A stretch of DNA of 64,000 nt from Ulota crispa. Taxonomy: Eukaryota > Streptophyta > Bryopsida > Orthotrichales > Orthotrichaceae. Positions 24,988-36,994 of the stretch are shown in pieces (position 1 is the first letter of the stretch; every line of letters starts with the position of its first letter). The stretch is from assembly GCA_963920765.1 (NCBI GenBank), contig OY987243.1:26903419-26967418 (forward strand), written 5' to 3'. The notes beneath the pieces are model-generated. The model was not told where the DNA came from. It ran no database searches and saw only the letters and a list, made by a program, of their open reading frames with translations. The translations under genes and the position numbers were made by a program.

Positions 24988-25084
24988 TCTAAGTTTCAAA
25001 AAATCACAAAAAATAATTTAGCCATAGGTAAATACCCAAAATCCCATTTTTCCTTTGAGGGGGCAACAATCCATTAGAGGTTAA

Positions 25085-26311
25085 ATGATGTCATTTGGCA
25101 TTAATTTGCCCTTCAAAAAAAGGGGCTTGGTTCACATAATGTTCCAAGCTCCAAGTCCCAAGGACAAACTTCTATGCTTATCTAGAATAATAAAGCTCAT
25201 ATATGATGAACAAGTTGGCAATGTTGATTTGTTTGTCATTTTCAAGTTTTCCAATTGGGGGACTAGCATGGAAGTTTGCTTTGAGTGGTTAGTTTGAAGT
25301 GCCAAGTATAAAGTACCAATTCAAATTGTGTTTTAGAAATTTATGTGTGCAAAGATTGGATAATATTGGGACCTATGGCTTTATGCTATGTTCCACTTCC
25401 CAAGATTTGGTCCATTTAGAAATGCCTACATGAGAACACTTTTAAAAAATTTGGAACTGAGAAAGTGGGACTTTTCCTCAATAATTGGGTTTAACAAAAA
25501 TCAAAACCTCAACACACAAATCAATATGATAAACAAATAATTGACCCAAACATCCAATTATTATTTTTGCATTCCTTTTTACTCTTCTACAACTTAATAC
25601 AATTGAAGTTCTCAACACAATTGCAATATCCCTACTAGAACTCAAAAAAACTTTTGCTCAATCACATAAGTGTTTATATATATATATTTGTATGTATATG
25701 TGCATGTGTATATATAAATGCAAATGCAAATGTAAACATATATGTCTAAATCCCATTTTGTGTTGAAACACATTTCTCCAAGTGGTCTTCATCACTTTTG
25801 GCTCTTTTCAAGAATCTTGTTCAACGGTTTTTTGTGGCAATACAAGAAGGTTTGGAATCAATATATTGGTTGTTTTGAGGAAGCATGGATTGAATGTTAG
25901 CAAGTGATCCAACTAGGTGGAAAATCAAGTGATTGGGTCTTTCTATTGAAGTGGAATTGAATGTTGAAATTGTTTACAATGTATATGAAGATTTTCCTTC
26001 TCGAAGGCTTTCCATTGTTATGAAAATCTCAAAACATGATATTTTAGATACCATTCACTTTTACTTTGTTGTGGAAAATCTTTACATAGCTTTGGGTCTG
26101 TACGCTCCACATATATGCTCCTTTTAAGAAGAGCCAAAATTGTTTGAACTTAGAGGTGGTTTACACTATACTCTTAATTTAAAGTTGTACTAAAATTATG
26201 AGAGCTGAATTAGTTGAGAGGTTGAAATATGGAACTTATAACTACACACCGCATTCCAAGCCCTAATTCGCTTAGAAATGTCTACATAACAAAAAAAAAT
26301 GCTTTGGAGTC
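25085..26311. other. AT-rich intergenic DNA, no gene seen
   Basis: About 1.2 kb. Contains a TATATA/TGTATATG-rich patch near 25675-25745. No coding or paired repeat signal. Confidence 0.5.
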
Positions 26312-26898
26312 ATAATCCCTAAACGATCAATGGTGTTTTTGAAAATAATCTCACAACTGCCAACCTTTAGTACATTGTCCAAAATTGAAAATAAAAACCT
26401 TTTTTCTCAATTTCAACCATACAAACTATGCAAAATAGGTAAATCAATATGTACAAAAAAATCTAGCCCGTTTAAATGCGCGGATTGTAAGATTATAATG
26501 TTGGAAGTGAGAAAAACAACTTTATTTCATTCTTGCAAAACAAGGTCAGCAGACTTTGAACCTTCCTAGAGTAAAAGTTTTGTTCTACACAAGTTTGAGC
26601 TTTTTGACCATTCACAATTATATGATGTTAAGTTCACTCATGAAAATTTTCAAATGCAAATATCTAGCTTATTCTAAATCACCCTACAATGCAAGGAGGT
26701 TTAGTGATTTGGCAATACATTAGTCATTCTTTCATGATTTCTGGCATCCAATTGGGGACAAATTTACATTGCCACTTGGGGGATACATATTCACCTTGTG
26801 CAACAATTTTGAGAACATCCAATAAAAATTGACTCCATATGACACTACCCAAGTTCTCAAGTGGATGTTGAACAACCACTTGATCCTTTAGGGGTTAA
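26312..26898. mobile_element. TTAA-type element, family P3 (587 bp)
   Basis: Right end TTGATCCTTTAGGGG-TTAA; left end TCCCTAAACGATCAA preceded by ATAA, a one-base departure from TTAA. 13 of 15 terminal bases pair. Non-coding. Confidence 0.7.
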
Positions 26899-28767
26899 GG
26901 AATAAGAACATTGTTCCAAAAGTTGAACCTAAAAGAAACATAGCAAGACTTAAGAGCCAATCTTATAGCATCTATGCTTTTAATATTCAAACGTTTTTGA
27001 AATATTAGATTTATCCCTTTACAAGCCAACATTATGAGATTAAATAAAAACTTCTCTTGCAACTTTGACATTGAGTAGATTTTTTTTAATATTACTAGTT
27101 TTTGCTTGTATGATTGGGATAGAATTAGTTATTCAAGTTGTCCAAAAAATAATTGTGTTGTGAAATATTCCTATTGCAATCTACAAAACATTGGACTAAA
27201 TATAAAACCTTAATAAAGAGATTGTATAAGTTTGTCAAAATTTTAAAATTTAGTACAATGAGTTCACAAAAGCTAATGTAAATATGCTGTTGTTTTTGTT
27301 TGGGATCTAAACATTGCACCATGGTTTTGATACACTTCCAAGCAAATGAAAGCTTGAATGTTTAGATCTTTCTTGAAAACTCACTAGTTTGATTGAAAAA
27401 TTATATCTTTTTTGTACTTTAGTACTTGAGAGTTATTAGTCATTTGTAGATATTGAAGCAACCCATGCATAAAAATACACCAAAAACTGTTTACTTCTCT
27501 TGCAATTTGATAGAGTTACCAAGAGATAATGGCAGTGTTCAAGGAGAAATTTTAACTTCACCGGTTGAAATTAGGCATTTCCTAGTTTCAATTGAATTTT
27601 CATTACTTGCACTCATGCACAATTTTTTCTTATAAAACTTCTAAATTTCTATTGTAATATACTATAATTTGGGGTTTTAGAGAAAAATGGCCATTTTTTT
27701 ATCAGGTAGTTTCAAGTTTCAACTACTGTAGTTTTTTGCAGTTTCAACTAACTTAGCTGACAAAACACTAACAGCCAATTGTCCCCAAACACTAGATAAT
27801 GGAGATTCTATTGTGCATCACTTTACAAGATTTGTCAATGTTTGATGATGTACTATCAAGATTATGATGATTACTTATGATCCAAGTTGTCAAGACAAAT
27901 TGCCTAGTAAGCATCATTAATCCTTAGACCCAAAGTTCTCTATAATGAAGTGTTCACAAAAATGTTCTTTTTGTTGAAATGGAATGTAAGCAAATAACAA
28001 ACACAACCAATCTCAAAGAACTAACAAAATACAACAAAAAAATACAATTCCCTCGATAAAAAGGAGTTTGTGTTAAAGTTGTTTGAGGGTTAACAAATCA
28101 AATATTTTTATTTTTTTTGATTATATAATTTCTTTTGTAGTGTATTGTACTATTTAATTTTGTTTTGAACTCATATAAGGATTATTTTTTTTTTTCACTT
28201 CTCTTGAATACTTAATGAAAACTAATTACGTTTTTTTGTTGAAACTATCAAGCTCTAGTGTAATATGATGATCAATGTCTGTTTTAAAAAAAATTCACTT
28301 GGTTTTTAAAGAACCTTTGAAATTATTCTTGTTTGGATTATATGACATAGTTCATTAGTAATATGGAAGGCTACTTGAAATTAACATGAGAATGTTCATG
28401 GAAAGTAAAGATACAAACCTACATCATGATGATATAATATTTCTTTGATTAAAAACCTATTGTTTTATGAAAGTTATAAGGAAAAAAAAAAGAAAAAGTG
28501 GAAGAAGGTATTTGTCTTAGAGTATGTCCTGTTTAATATCAAAGAGTGCTATGTGGCATGGGCAATCTCAAAATTTATACACAAAGCTGGAGTGGATGCA
28601 AGTCACAAAGCTTAGTGATTCTTGTGTTTGATCTTCAAAAAACGTAGCTCGTTGCAAATGAACAAACGACAAGAAACCAATCATTGACGTTATCAACTTT
28701 CAACTAATAAGTTATATGAATTTAACAAAATGAGCTTTGCAAATGTTCCCAAGGAAATATAAACAAT
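26899..28767. other. AT-rich intergenic DNA, no gene seen
   Basis: About 1.9 kb of AT-rich sequence with chance ORFs only. Confidence 0.5.
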
Positions 28768-28990
28768 TAAGGTAACCCGCTCTCATCCCGACCATGTATC
28801 TAATCCCGTGCAAATGTACATCCTTTGTAGATTTCAAATCTAAAATCTAGGAGAGTCCTAGATAGTTTATCTTCTGGATTATAGGAGATAAGCTATTTAG
28901 GGCTCTCCTAGATCTTAGATTTGAAATATATTGTTGGTGTAAATTTGCATGGGATTAGACACTTGGTCGAGATTAGAGCGGGTTACCTTA
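28768..28990. mobile_element. Hairpin MITE, family M1 (about 220 bp)
   Basis: Ends TAAGGTAACCCGCTCTCATC and inverted AGAGCGGGTTACCTTA, with further inverted blocks (CTAATCCCGTGCAAAT / ATTTGCATGGGATTAG; ATCTAGGAGAG / CTCTCCTAGAT) down to a short loop. First of three adjoining MITEs with TAAGGT...ACCTTA ends. Confidence 0.8.
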
Positions 28991-29017
28991 TTATTAAAAC
29001 CCATATTGTCAAATGGT

Positions 29018-29336
29018 ATAAGGTAAGAGCACCCATAAACGTCAAACTAAGGGTTTTGAACATGATGACTATTAATAAACAAGTAGCAAATTATAGGATC
29101 CTATTAGGAACAAAAAAGAATAAGTCTGCACTTTCAAATGTATTATTTGGATACTATGAAAATAAGTTGTGAATTTTTGAAAAGCAAACCTGCCATTGCA
29201 CCCATAACCACTTTTAAGATTTCATGTTCACATGCAGTACATCCTTATCATTACATCTATTCACTTCCACAAATTTTCCAAGATTTCAAAAGTGACGGTT
29301 ATAGGGACATTGACACTTATGGGGGTTCTTACTTTA
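29018..29336. mobile_element. MITE, family M2 (about 315 bp)
   Basis: Ends TAAGGTAAGAGCACCCATAA and inverted CTTATGGGGGTTCTTACTTTA. The interior matches the copy at about 55400-55713 (for example GGGTTTTGAACATGATGA, AAATTATAGGATC). Confidence 0.75.
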
Positions 29337-29343
29337 AGTCCAA

Positions 29344-29566
29344 TAAGGTGAGTTCATCCAATTCTGATCCCTGAACCTAATGTTGTCACATCTAAGCTAC
29401 AAGAACATTTGAAACTGAAATCTAGGCAAGTCTTAGATATCTTATCATTTGTGTCACAAGTGATAAGATATCTAGGACAAGCCTAGATTTCAGATTCAAA
29501 ACGTCTTAATTGCGTAGATGTGACGGCGTTAAGTCGCAGGATCATAATTGGGTGAACTCACCTTAA
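29344..29566. mobile_element. Hairpin MITE, family M3 (about 220 bp)
   Basis: Ends TAAGGTGAGTTCATCC and inverted GGGTGAACTCACCTTA; the inner arms include AAATCTAGGCAAGTC / GACAAGCCTAGATTT and GATATCTTATCA / TGATAAGATATC around a short loop. Confidence 0.8.
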
Positions 29567-30624
29567 TATACTACCTCCTCTAAAGTTAGGCTTCACATGA
29601 TTTTAATTAAATACTCAGTAATACAACCAATCCCCAAAGAACGCGAGTGTGATAAGTTTCTGAAATCATATTACCTTGATAATAGAATCTTTATAATATG
29701 AAAGTTCTAGTGTAGATACATAATTATCACATCTACTTTCACTATAAACTTTACTCATATTGGATTGTTACACTCAAATTTGTCCTTGAAAAACAATAAC
29801 ATCCAATGTGTGTGTGATTAGATATAGTGTAATTCTTGCAATTTTGATTGATAAAAGTGTGTAAGGGCCTTCTTCCGTGGGAAGCGGGGGGGCTCCGGTC
29901 TGTCATTTACCATGGTCTTAGGATTGTTTCTGATTTCAGAATGTCCAACGTTGACATAGTGATGGCAAATTTTTGCCTAGCCGCATCAAAAAAGGCTCTC
30001 GGCACTCTCAACTGCCATGGTAGTTTTCATTTGTAACGTGCTTGAATTATGGTTTTGACATTTTTATTTATTGCCTTGATGGTTGGTGAGGCCCTAATTT
30101 ATTTGCCATCAATTCTCTAAAGTCTAAACTACTAACTTGCCCATGCTGTTGTGGCAAATATGCCTAGAGCATCCCATGCCGCAATGGCAGAGATGCCTGG
30201 AGCATCCATAAATTGCAGCTATTTTTGACATAGATTTTAATTCCAAACATTGTAACGTGTCCTCTTAAACTCAATCTGGTGGACACAAGAATTATATAAC
30301 GAGCTGATTCTCCATGAAGGGGCCGGGTTTAGCCATATGGCGTGTCATTCCACCGGCCAACGGGTGGAGATGCTCTAAGTCATTTGTATGATGATTTTGT
30401 GTTGGCATTTGTTACCACGTTCTCTAAAAGCATCTCTAATGCAAATTGCTTACATGTTTCATCATAGTTATTCCACCTTCATTTACAAGGGACACAATCA
30501 CCCCACAATCCATTGAAAAGGATCCAATCACTTTCCACGTATCCACCTAGTAAACATGCAGGGGACCAATCAAGACTCATCTTATTTGCATGTCACAAGA
30601 GATTCCATCAAGTTGTGCAATTAC
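29567..30624. other. Intergenic DNA with MITE-like fragments
   Basis: About 1 kb. The segment 29860-30375 is less AT-rich and ends GGGTGGAGATGCTCT, a common plant MITE terminus, but I could not find a clean inverted partner. No gene recognised. Confidence 0.4.
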
Positions 30625-31166
30625 TTAACCCCTAAACGCCCAAGGGGTTAAGGGCAAAACTTAGACGTGTTATAAAATGATACTTTTGTAACTTTGATTA
30701 CGATTGCTTCAAAAGAGATAACAAGAATCATGATGTTTAGTAATTATCCATATGGTCAAACATTCAAAAAAGGTTTTGAACTCTTATGAATTTGAAAGCA
30801 TTTACCATTTAATATTCATCATGATTACAAGATTTATTCATAGAATTTAAAATTTGGTATGATTGTGGTTAAAATAGATATTCTAATCAAAATTTTAAAA
30901 ATGCTTTATTTCTGAAGGAGATAACATCATTAGTTTCCCAAAATAGTAAATTTTATAACATTAGCAAATATTGAAATGTTTATTTTTGGAAAATCATCCT
31001 TAGTGGAGTTTAACTTGGATTGACATGATTCAAATTGGGTTGGAAAGTATACTTTCTTTCTTACTTGGAAAATTTGTTGTAATTTCAAAAAATGTTTTTT
31101 CATCCTAAATAGCCCACAAAAAAGGACAACTCCCAAAAAATGATCAATTGAGCGCTTAGAGGTTAA
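30625..31166. mobile_element. TTAA-flanked element, family P4 (542 bp)
   Basis: TTAA-CCCCTAAACGCCCAAGGGG at the left, GCGCTTAGAGG-TTAA at the right. Same orientation as the copy at 31808-32343 and opposite to 24444-24987. Confidence 0.8.
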
Positions 31167-31807
31167 TATAAACTTGCTCTTGCGAAGCAATTTGTAAACT
31201 TGGCTATATTTTCAAAACATGACACTTGATGTGAGCAACTCTTGCAAAAGGGTCGGTTTTCATCTATTTTGATGAGTGTCAAAAGTGTTTTACAAGCGAC
31301 GTCGGATTTTTAAAACATAACTTACTTTGTATTATGGTCCTCCATTATTCATAATTTCTCATAACAATTCTTAGCAATTTTTTGTGATGCACTTTCAATG
31401 ACGCTAACTTACACTCAAGTTCTAATTCCACGAGAATGAAGATTTATATCTATACCGGGCAGGAATCACCAAGCGCATCACTGTCAGCAAAATATACTAT
31501 AAAGCCTTGACGTCTGGAAATTTCCCTCTTAGGTGCCTACTCTACAGTTGAGCTTTTGGCAAAGACTTGACACGTCACCTTGAACCACGTTTTCAGGGGC
31601 TATTGGCTAAGATTGGGGCTGTGGAGTACTGTAGTGAGATCTCATATTTTCCTTCGATATGGATGGGTGTGAGAGCAACCATCTCCACCGGTTCCAATTC
31701 TGCCCTGCTTCTAAAACATTCCGTTAGGGTTGGGGGTGCCAGTAACTTACTGGTGGAGATGCTCCCAAATTTTTGAAAAGCCAAAAGCCAAAAGGGTCTA
31801 GTGTATT
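31167..31807. other. Spacer between two P4 copies
   Basis: About 640 bp; the part 31540-31770 is less AT-rich and ends ACTGGTGGAGATGCTCCC, again a MITE-like terminus. No gene seen. Confidence 0.4.
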
Positions 31808-32343
31808 TGAACCCCTAAAGGTACAAGGGGGTAAGGGCAAAACATAGATGTGTTATAAAATGGTATTTTTGTAACTTTGATGAATGTTGCTTTAAAAGAG
31901 AAAATAAGAATCATAATGTTTAGTAATGGTCAAACATTCAAAAAAAGTTTTGTATTTTTATGTAGTGAATTTAGAAGCATTTATCATTTAATATTCACCA
32001 AAATTACAAATTTTACTCATAGATTTCAAAATTTGGTATGATTGGCTGAAAATAGACATTCTATCCTAAACTTCAAAAATGCAATCTTTTGAACGGAGAG
32101 AACATCATCAGTATCCCAAAATAGTAAATTTTACAACACTAGCAAACATTGAAGTGTTTGTTTTTGAAAAATTCTCCTTGGAGGAATTTAACTTGGATTG
32201 ACATGATTCAAGTTAAGTTGAAAAGTAGACTTGATTTTCTATTACATAAAAAAAAATTTGAAAATAGTTTTTTTTTGGTCTCAAGCAACTCAAAAAATAT
32301 GGGCAGCAACCAAAAAATGGTCGATTGGGCACTTAGGGGTTAA
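31808..32343. mobile_element. TTAA-type element, family P4 (536 bp)
   Basis: Right end ATTGGGCACTTAGGGG-TTAA; left end CCCCTAAAGGTACAAGGGGG preceded by TGAA instead of TTAA. The interior matches the other P4 copies. Confidence 0.8.
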
Positions 32344-33531
32344 GAAACATAGATGAATATTACAAGAATTCATCCTATTGTCCTCATCCATTTCTCAACT
32401 CTAGTTTGTCAAAAGAGTCTTGTCAATGAAATTATTTTGTGCTAATTATTGCTTTTTTGCTTTTTTGCTACACCAAAATTGGTGAGAAAAAAAGCTAAGC
32501 CCACTTCATCCAAAATATTTTCACTACTATTGTGCCTGTGCGTGAGAAATAGAGATGAAGGTTAGAGGAGTTCATCCCACTATCCCCATCCATTTCTCAA
32601 TTCTAGGTTGCCAAAAGGTTCTTGTGTCTTTGCTTGATAGATTTGGATGGATGTTAAAGGAGTTCATCCCACTATCTTCATCCATTTCTCAATTCTACAC
32701 CAAATAGTGCATTAGGTTGCCTTACCATAGAAAGTTACCTCATGACTCATGGTTTGGCCACTTGGAGGCTTATGTAACTCTTTGAATATTAGGATTTCAA
32801 ATGGTTTATGTCATAAACACAGCTAATTTGTCTTTCTAGAGCTGTGTTGTTATTTGCCAAGACTTTTAAAAGTTACTTGTCAGAGTAATTATTGTTGAAA
32901 TTTACTGTAGCAGCAATAAATATTTAAATAGTATGGAATGTAAGAAATTAGTATGGGGCAACCGGAATGCACTATTTGGTGTAGGTTGCCAAAAGGGTCT
33001 ACCATAACATTTAGTAGCCTGAAGAGAGTCTGCCTTGCCCTCTCTTCAGGTATCATTCACGAACTTTATCATGACAATTTTTTTTTTAAATTTTTTTCTA
33101 GCATGGCTAATCCGCACATCGACGTATGTACACTAAATTGAGCCTCTCTCCATAAACTCTTTGACAAATTCAGTCAAATGTCCTCTTAACTAGTGATGGA
33201 TATGGAATATTCCACACTCTTCAATTGAGGGGAGGGCAGTCAGGCGGACTGCTGCTGAATGTTATGACTGTAGTGTCTTTGCTTGAGAGATATGGATGAA
33301 TGTTGGAGGAGTTCATCCCACTGTCCTCATCCATTTCTCGATTCTAGGTTTCGGTTGTTTTCGACCTGCTCTGACTTGCTTCGTCCAGCGCTAGGGTTTC
33401 GACGACGTTGGAGCTCGCAACTGGCGTTGTTGTTGTGGCATTGCCGTCGTCGTGCGTGTTTTCTTGCAGGACTAGATTGTTGTGTTCGTTACTGCAGTAG
33501 CTTGATCGGATACTTTCTCCAATCGCTAAAA
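32344..33531 (+). promoter_or_regulatory. Upstream region of Y14 with a repeated module
   Basis: A module of about 65-75 bp containing GGAGTTCATCCCACT and CATCCATTTCTC occurs four times: about 32350-32415, 32549-32600, 32640-32697 and 33284-33348. The last copy is immediately upstream of the Y14 leader and the longer copies share TGTCTTTGCTTGA before it. One copy is split by a MITE (32698-32981). The stretch 33340-33531 is less AT-rich and is probably the 5' UTR; it stays open in the Y14 frame from an ATG at 33292. Confidence 0.5.
32698..32981. mobile_element. TA-flanked MITE (284 bp)
   Basis: Ends CACCAAATAGTGCATT and inverted AATGCACTATTTGGTG, flanked by TA on both sides. The neighbouring module copy reads CAATTCTAGGTTGCCAAAAG uninterrupted near 32597, which is the empty site and shows that TA was duplicated. 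Confidence 0.8.
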
Positions 33532-35649
33532 ATGACGACAGCCGAAGTGGTGGACGCAGTGGACTTCGAGCCGGAGGAAGACGATCTCCTGGACGAGGAT
33601 GTCGCGATGGAGGACTTGGAGACGCCTCCCGCGCCTGCGCCCGCGCCCGCGCCGAAGTTGAAGTCCACGATCATTACGAGTGGCATCGGCACCGGCGGAG
33701 GAGGCGGAGGAGGCTCCCGCGGAGCTGCTGCTGCTGCGGCAGCGGCCGGGCGGAAGACCAAGGGGCGAGGGTTTCGAGAGGAGGCCGACACCGATCGCTC
33801 TCAACGGTACGCTGTGAAGGAGTTTGAATCGCTTGATTCCGGTGGTGGCCCTGGTCCTCAGCGCTGTATCCTCTTAAGACTCGCCTACGCCTGTTTTTCT
33901 TCTTCTTTCCTTCTTGGCATGGTTAAGCATTTTTGATGATTAGAGCACTATGTTGTTATTACGCTTTTAAGAGAATTAAAATGTTTAACGCCGTCGGATA
34001 AAACTTCGTGTAGTAGGTCCTTGTCATATGTGATACATGCTAGAACGTTGCAAGCTATTGGAAACCCTCAGTTGGACGCCTTTTTTTTCCTTTCCTTCTT
34101 GGCATTACTTTCTAACTTCAGCATTTTTGGTGATTAGAGCAGTATGTTGTGATTACACTTTTAAGAAATTAATTATAATGTTTAACACCGTCGGATAAAG
34201 CTTTGTGTTGTAGGTCCTTTGTTCTCCTAACATATGATACATGCTAGGATGTTGCAAGCTATTGGAAACCCTCAGTTTGGGTATAATAGCGTCCAAGCCT
34301 CTTTTGATGTCTTTCCTTGAGCCACTTTTGTCTTATTTGTTTGTTGTAGTTTCAACCTGCCTTGTTAGGCCGTGGTATGAGGAAGCTTTGTCATTTTAGT
34401 TCTTGCCTTTCTTCTATCTTCGTATGGGACACGATCAATGTATTAGGTATTTGTTGACAGCACTTGTTTTAAACCAGGATATATCTATTATAGCGAACTG
34501 AGCGTTTTGAGGCTATAAAGAGTTGGTCTCGGTTCTCTGCATTGGACGGGGCTTGGTGTAAAGTGAATTAGACTTTACAGAGAGCTCTTGGCATACCTGA
34601 TAATATTGTTACAAGCCCTCGAGTGTGGACGGCTTTAAGCATATGCGGTAGTAACTTATCAGCATTGTGTGAAGAAAGTGTCTGATATATGTTACTATCT
34701 TTGGGGCGAACCAATTATTACAGTAAGAGGCAGCATGCAGCTCACGGTTGGTTTTTGCAGCCTAGGGTGTTGCCACATTTTTTACTAATAAAATTTCTCG
34801 GGTGAGAAGGATCCGTAAATATTCTGGTTGTATCTTCATTTCATTCATAGGCAAGCTATTTCTGAGTGAATTTTTGAGATGTCTCCTTGACTATGGACTA
34901 CCAGCTGTTGAGGGTTGGATTATTCTGATTACTGGTGTCCACGAAGAAGCTCAGGAGGACGATCTACACGAGGCTTTTTCCGAGTTCGGAGAGATCAAGA
35001 ACTTGCATCTCAACCTCGACCGACGAACTGGATTTGTCAAGGTTCGATTCGATTTTCATAATCAATGGATTTTTGTTCTGCATTGCACAAGTTTTTTCAT
35101 TCTGCTTTATTGTATTGAAATACTGGGAATAATTAATTTGTGGTTCACCAGAATTGGTGTTTCGTCATTTTTCGTTATTTAGTGATACTTTTAGGCCGAT
35201 GTGTCGACCTTTTCAGTTAAAAATGATCTTTTCTGTAACTTAAAATTTTTATCGTTTTGCATCCAGGGCTATGCGCTTATCGAATATGAAATGAAAAAAG
35301 AAGCTCAAGCGGCAATTGACAATTTGAATGGAAAGCAGTTGCTCACACAAGCCATATTTGTGAACTGGGCATTTAGTAGTGGCCCACTTCACCGTCGCAA
35401 TGTTCGAAGAAGGTGAGATGCTCATTATTGTTTGTGTTCTAGGCGTCTTGGGTTCCAGCATTCGTTTATTTGTAGCTTTGCAGCATTTTGTTTCTGCTTA
35501 CTTCTTATGAAGGCTTCAAATGGTGTGTTATCAATATTCGTTACGCCATATGCGTTGTAATCGTCTTATTGAGCTACAAGTGTTTATCTTCTTGCAGGTC
35601 GCCTCGAGGTGGGCACAGGTCCCGCAGTCCTACTCGGAGACGGTTTTAG
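33532..35649 (+). CDS. Y14: Y14/RBM8A, exon junction complex RNA-binding protein
   Basis: Four exons: 33532-33865, 34905-35041, 35267-35412, 35598-35649; 222 residues, all introns GT-AG and phases consistent. The N terminus has [14 protein letters not shown], typical of Y14, then an unusual low-complexity linker (PAPAPAPAP, a glycine run, an alanine run), then [10 protein letters not shown]. The RRM spans about 113-190: [11 protein letters not shown] (RNP2 region), [17 protein letters not shown], and GYALIEYE (RNP1 region). It ends in WAFSSGP and an RS tail, [10 protein letters not shown]. By family, Y14 pairs with MAGO in the nucleus to lock eIF4A3 on spliced mRNA, acting in localisation, translation and nonsense-mediated decay. 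The start was chosen because Y14 orthologues begin just before this acidic motif; an in-frame ATG at 33292 would add 80 residues with no family resemblance. Confidence 0.96.
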
Positions 35650-36990
35650 TTATAGGTATATCCTGATATGATATATCGTGAATAGTTCGCTCCCTGTGGA
35701 AACGCTTACTTTGAATGCGGAGTTAGAAGAAGATAGGCTGTTGTCGTTTACCGTAAATTTTTGTCTTAGTACGATGATCAAAACCATTCGTTACGAGGTA
35801 ATGGACTCCCGTTTGTACATGGAATCCTAGTTTCTCACTTTTCTGGAGATGTACTTTTTTTTTGGTTGAAAGACCGTTTCATGCTGTATTCTGTGTACTC
35901 TGTGCTCGTGTGCACTCATGTTTCTCATCGTATCTTCGTCTGAAGTTCAAGTGGCTCTTTGAGTTGTTTTAAATTCTGCAATGCTTATTTCTTCCTCAAA
36001 TCTTGTTGCTGCACGTGTCTGCCTTTGTTCTTTGAATAGTGAGAAGGCCCGGTTGAAGTCGTTGTTTGCCCAGTTTGTTTCGAAGTAGTTGCCGATCTTT
36101 GCTTCATGTGCTGTATATTTTGTATAGGTTTGCTTAATATATCCGTAGCATTGGAGTTCTGGATATTTTGCGCTTTGTAGTACTGATTATCTTTATTGTG
36201 TCATATGCTTACTTACATTGCACAGTTTTTTTCTTGAAACTGATTTTGAGTTTTCAAACCTAGTGGCTTCAGTATCAATATCGAGGTATTCATAGCCGAA
36301 GATGCGTGCCGTAACATGTTGACTTGGTTGTGTGTTCACCGAAGCATCCTACCACTTCCTGTAGTAGAAGAGTCTTTGCAGATGTGAATGGTAGCATGAA
36401 GTAAAAGATGGTTGGTACGGAAGTATTACAAAAGGATGAAGAGTAGGTTTTGAGAGCGTTTTGGTGGATTCTAATTCTACATATTAAGGATATGGTAAGA
36501 TACATGATCATTGAAAGAAGAACCCAAATTAATGTTTTTTTTTGTTGTTGATGTGTAGACTTTTCAACTTCGCCGTCCTTCTGTTTCTCTTATTCGTTAT
36601 TTGCTGCCATCAAACTTAGCGTACAGTTACGGTATACCCCATAGCACTCAGATCATTTTCAAATGAATTAGAAAATTCTGAAATATCTCGGAGTATATTG
36701 CAAGTCACACCGTTGTCTACGCTACCTCACTTGTCACGTTTTCAAACTCTTTCGTTTTCATGGGGAGCCCACGTAGCTAAATCAACTCCTATTTGCCTAG
36801 GGAGGTGAACCAATGAAACAGTGGTTGTCAATGAAGTCAAGTTTGAAACAAAGTTCATGGAAGAAGAGTATCCTCCATTTTATCAAATTTGAGAAGATGA
36901 GACCATCTTAAAGTTGAAGCCTTGAAGTTCGGCAATTTAAATCCAATTTGGACAATGGGATGAGTGTGCAAGTTGAACAAATATAGACTT
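35650..36990 (+). other. 3' flank of Y14
   Basis: Moderately AT-rich, probably including the 3' UTR in its first few hundred bases. No other gene or paired repeat recognised. Confidence 0.4.
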
Positions 36991-36994
36991 GTCA

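Larger units (their letters stand above)
20104..25084. mobile_element. Old P2 element split by several later insertions
   Basis: The left end is degenerate (CATAAAGGACTAAAC, no TTAA left) and is followed by P2 sequence to about 20262. P2 sequence resumes at about 22949 and runs, with breaks, to CCATTAGAGG-TTAA at 25081-25084. The gaps hold a 2.7-kb TA-flanked element (which itself contains a P2 copy), a small MITE near 24.2 kb and a P4 element at 24444-24987. Confidence 0.7.
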
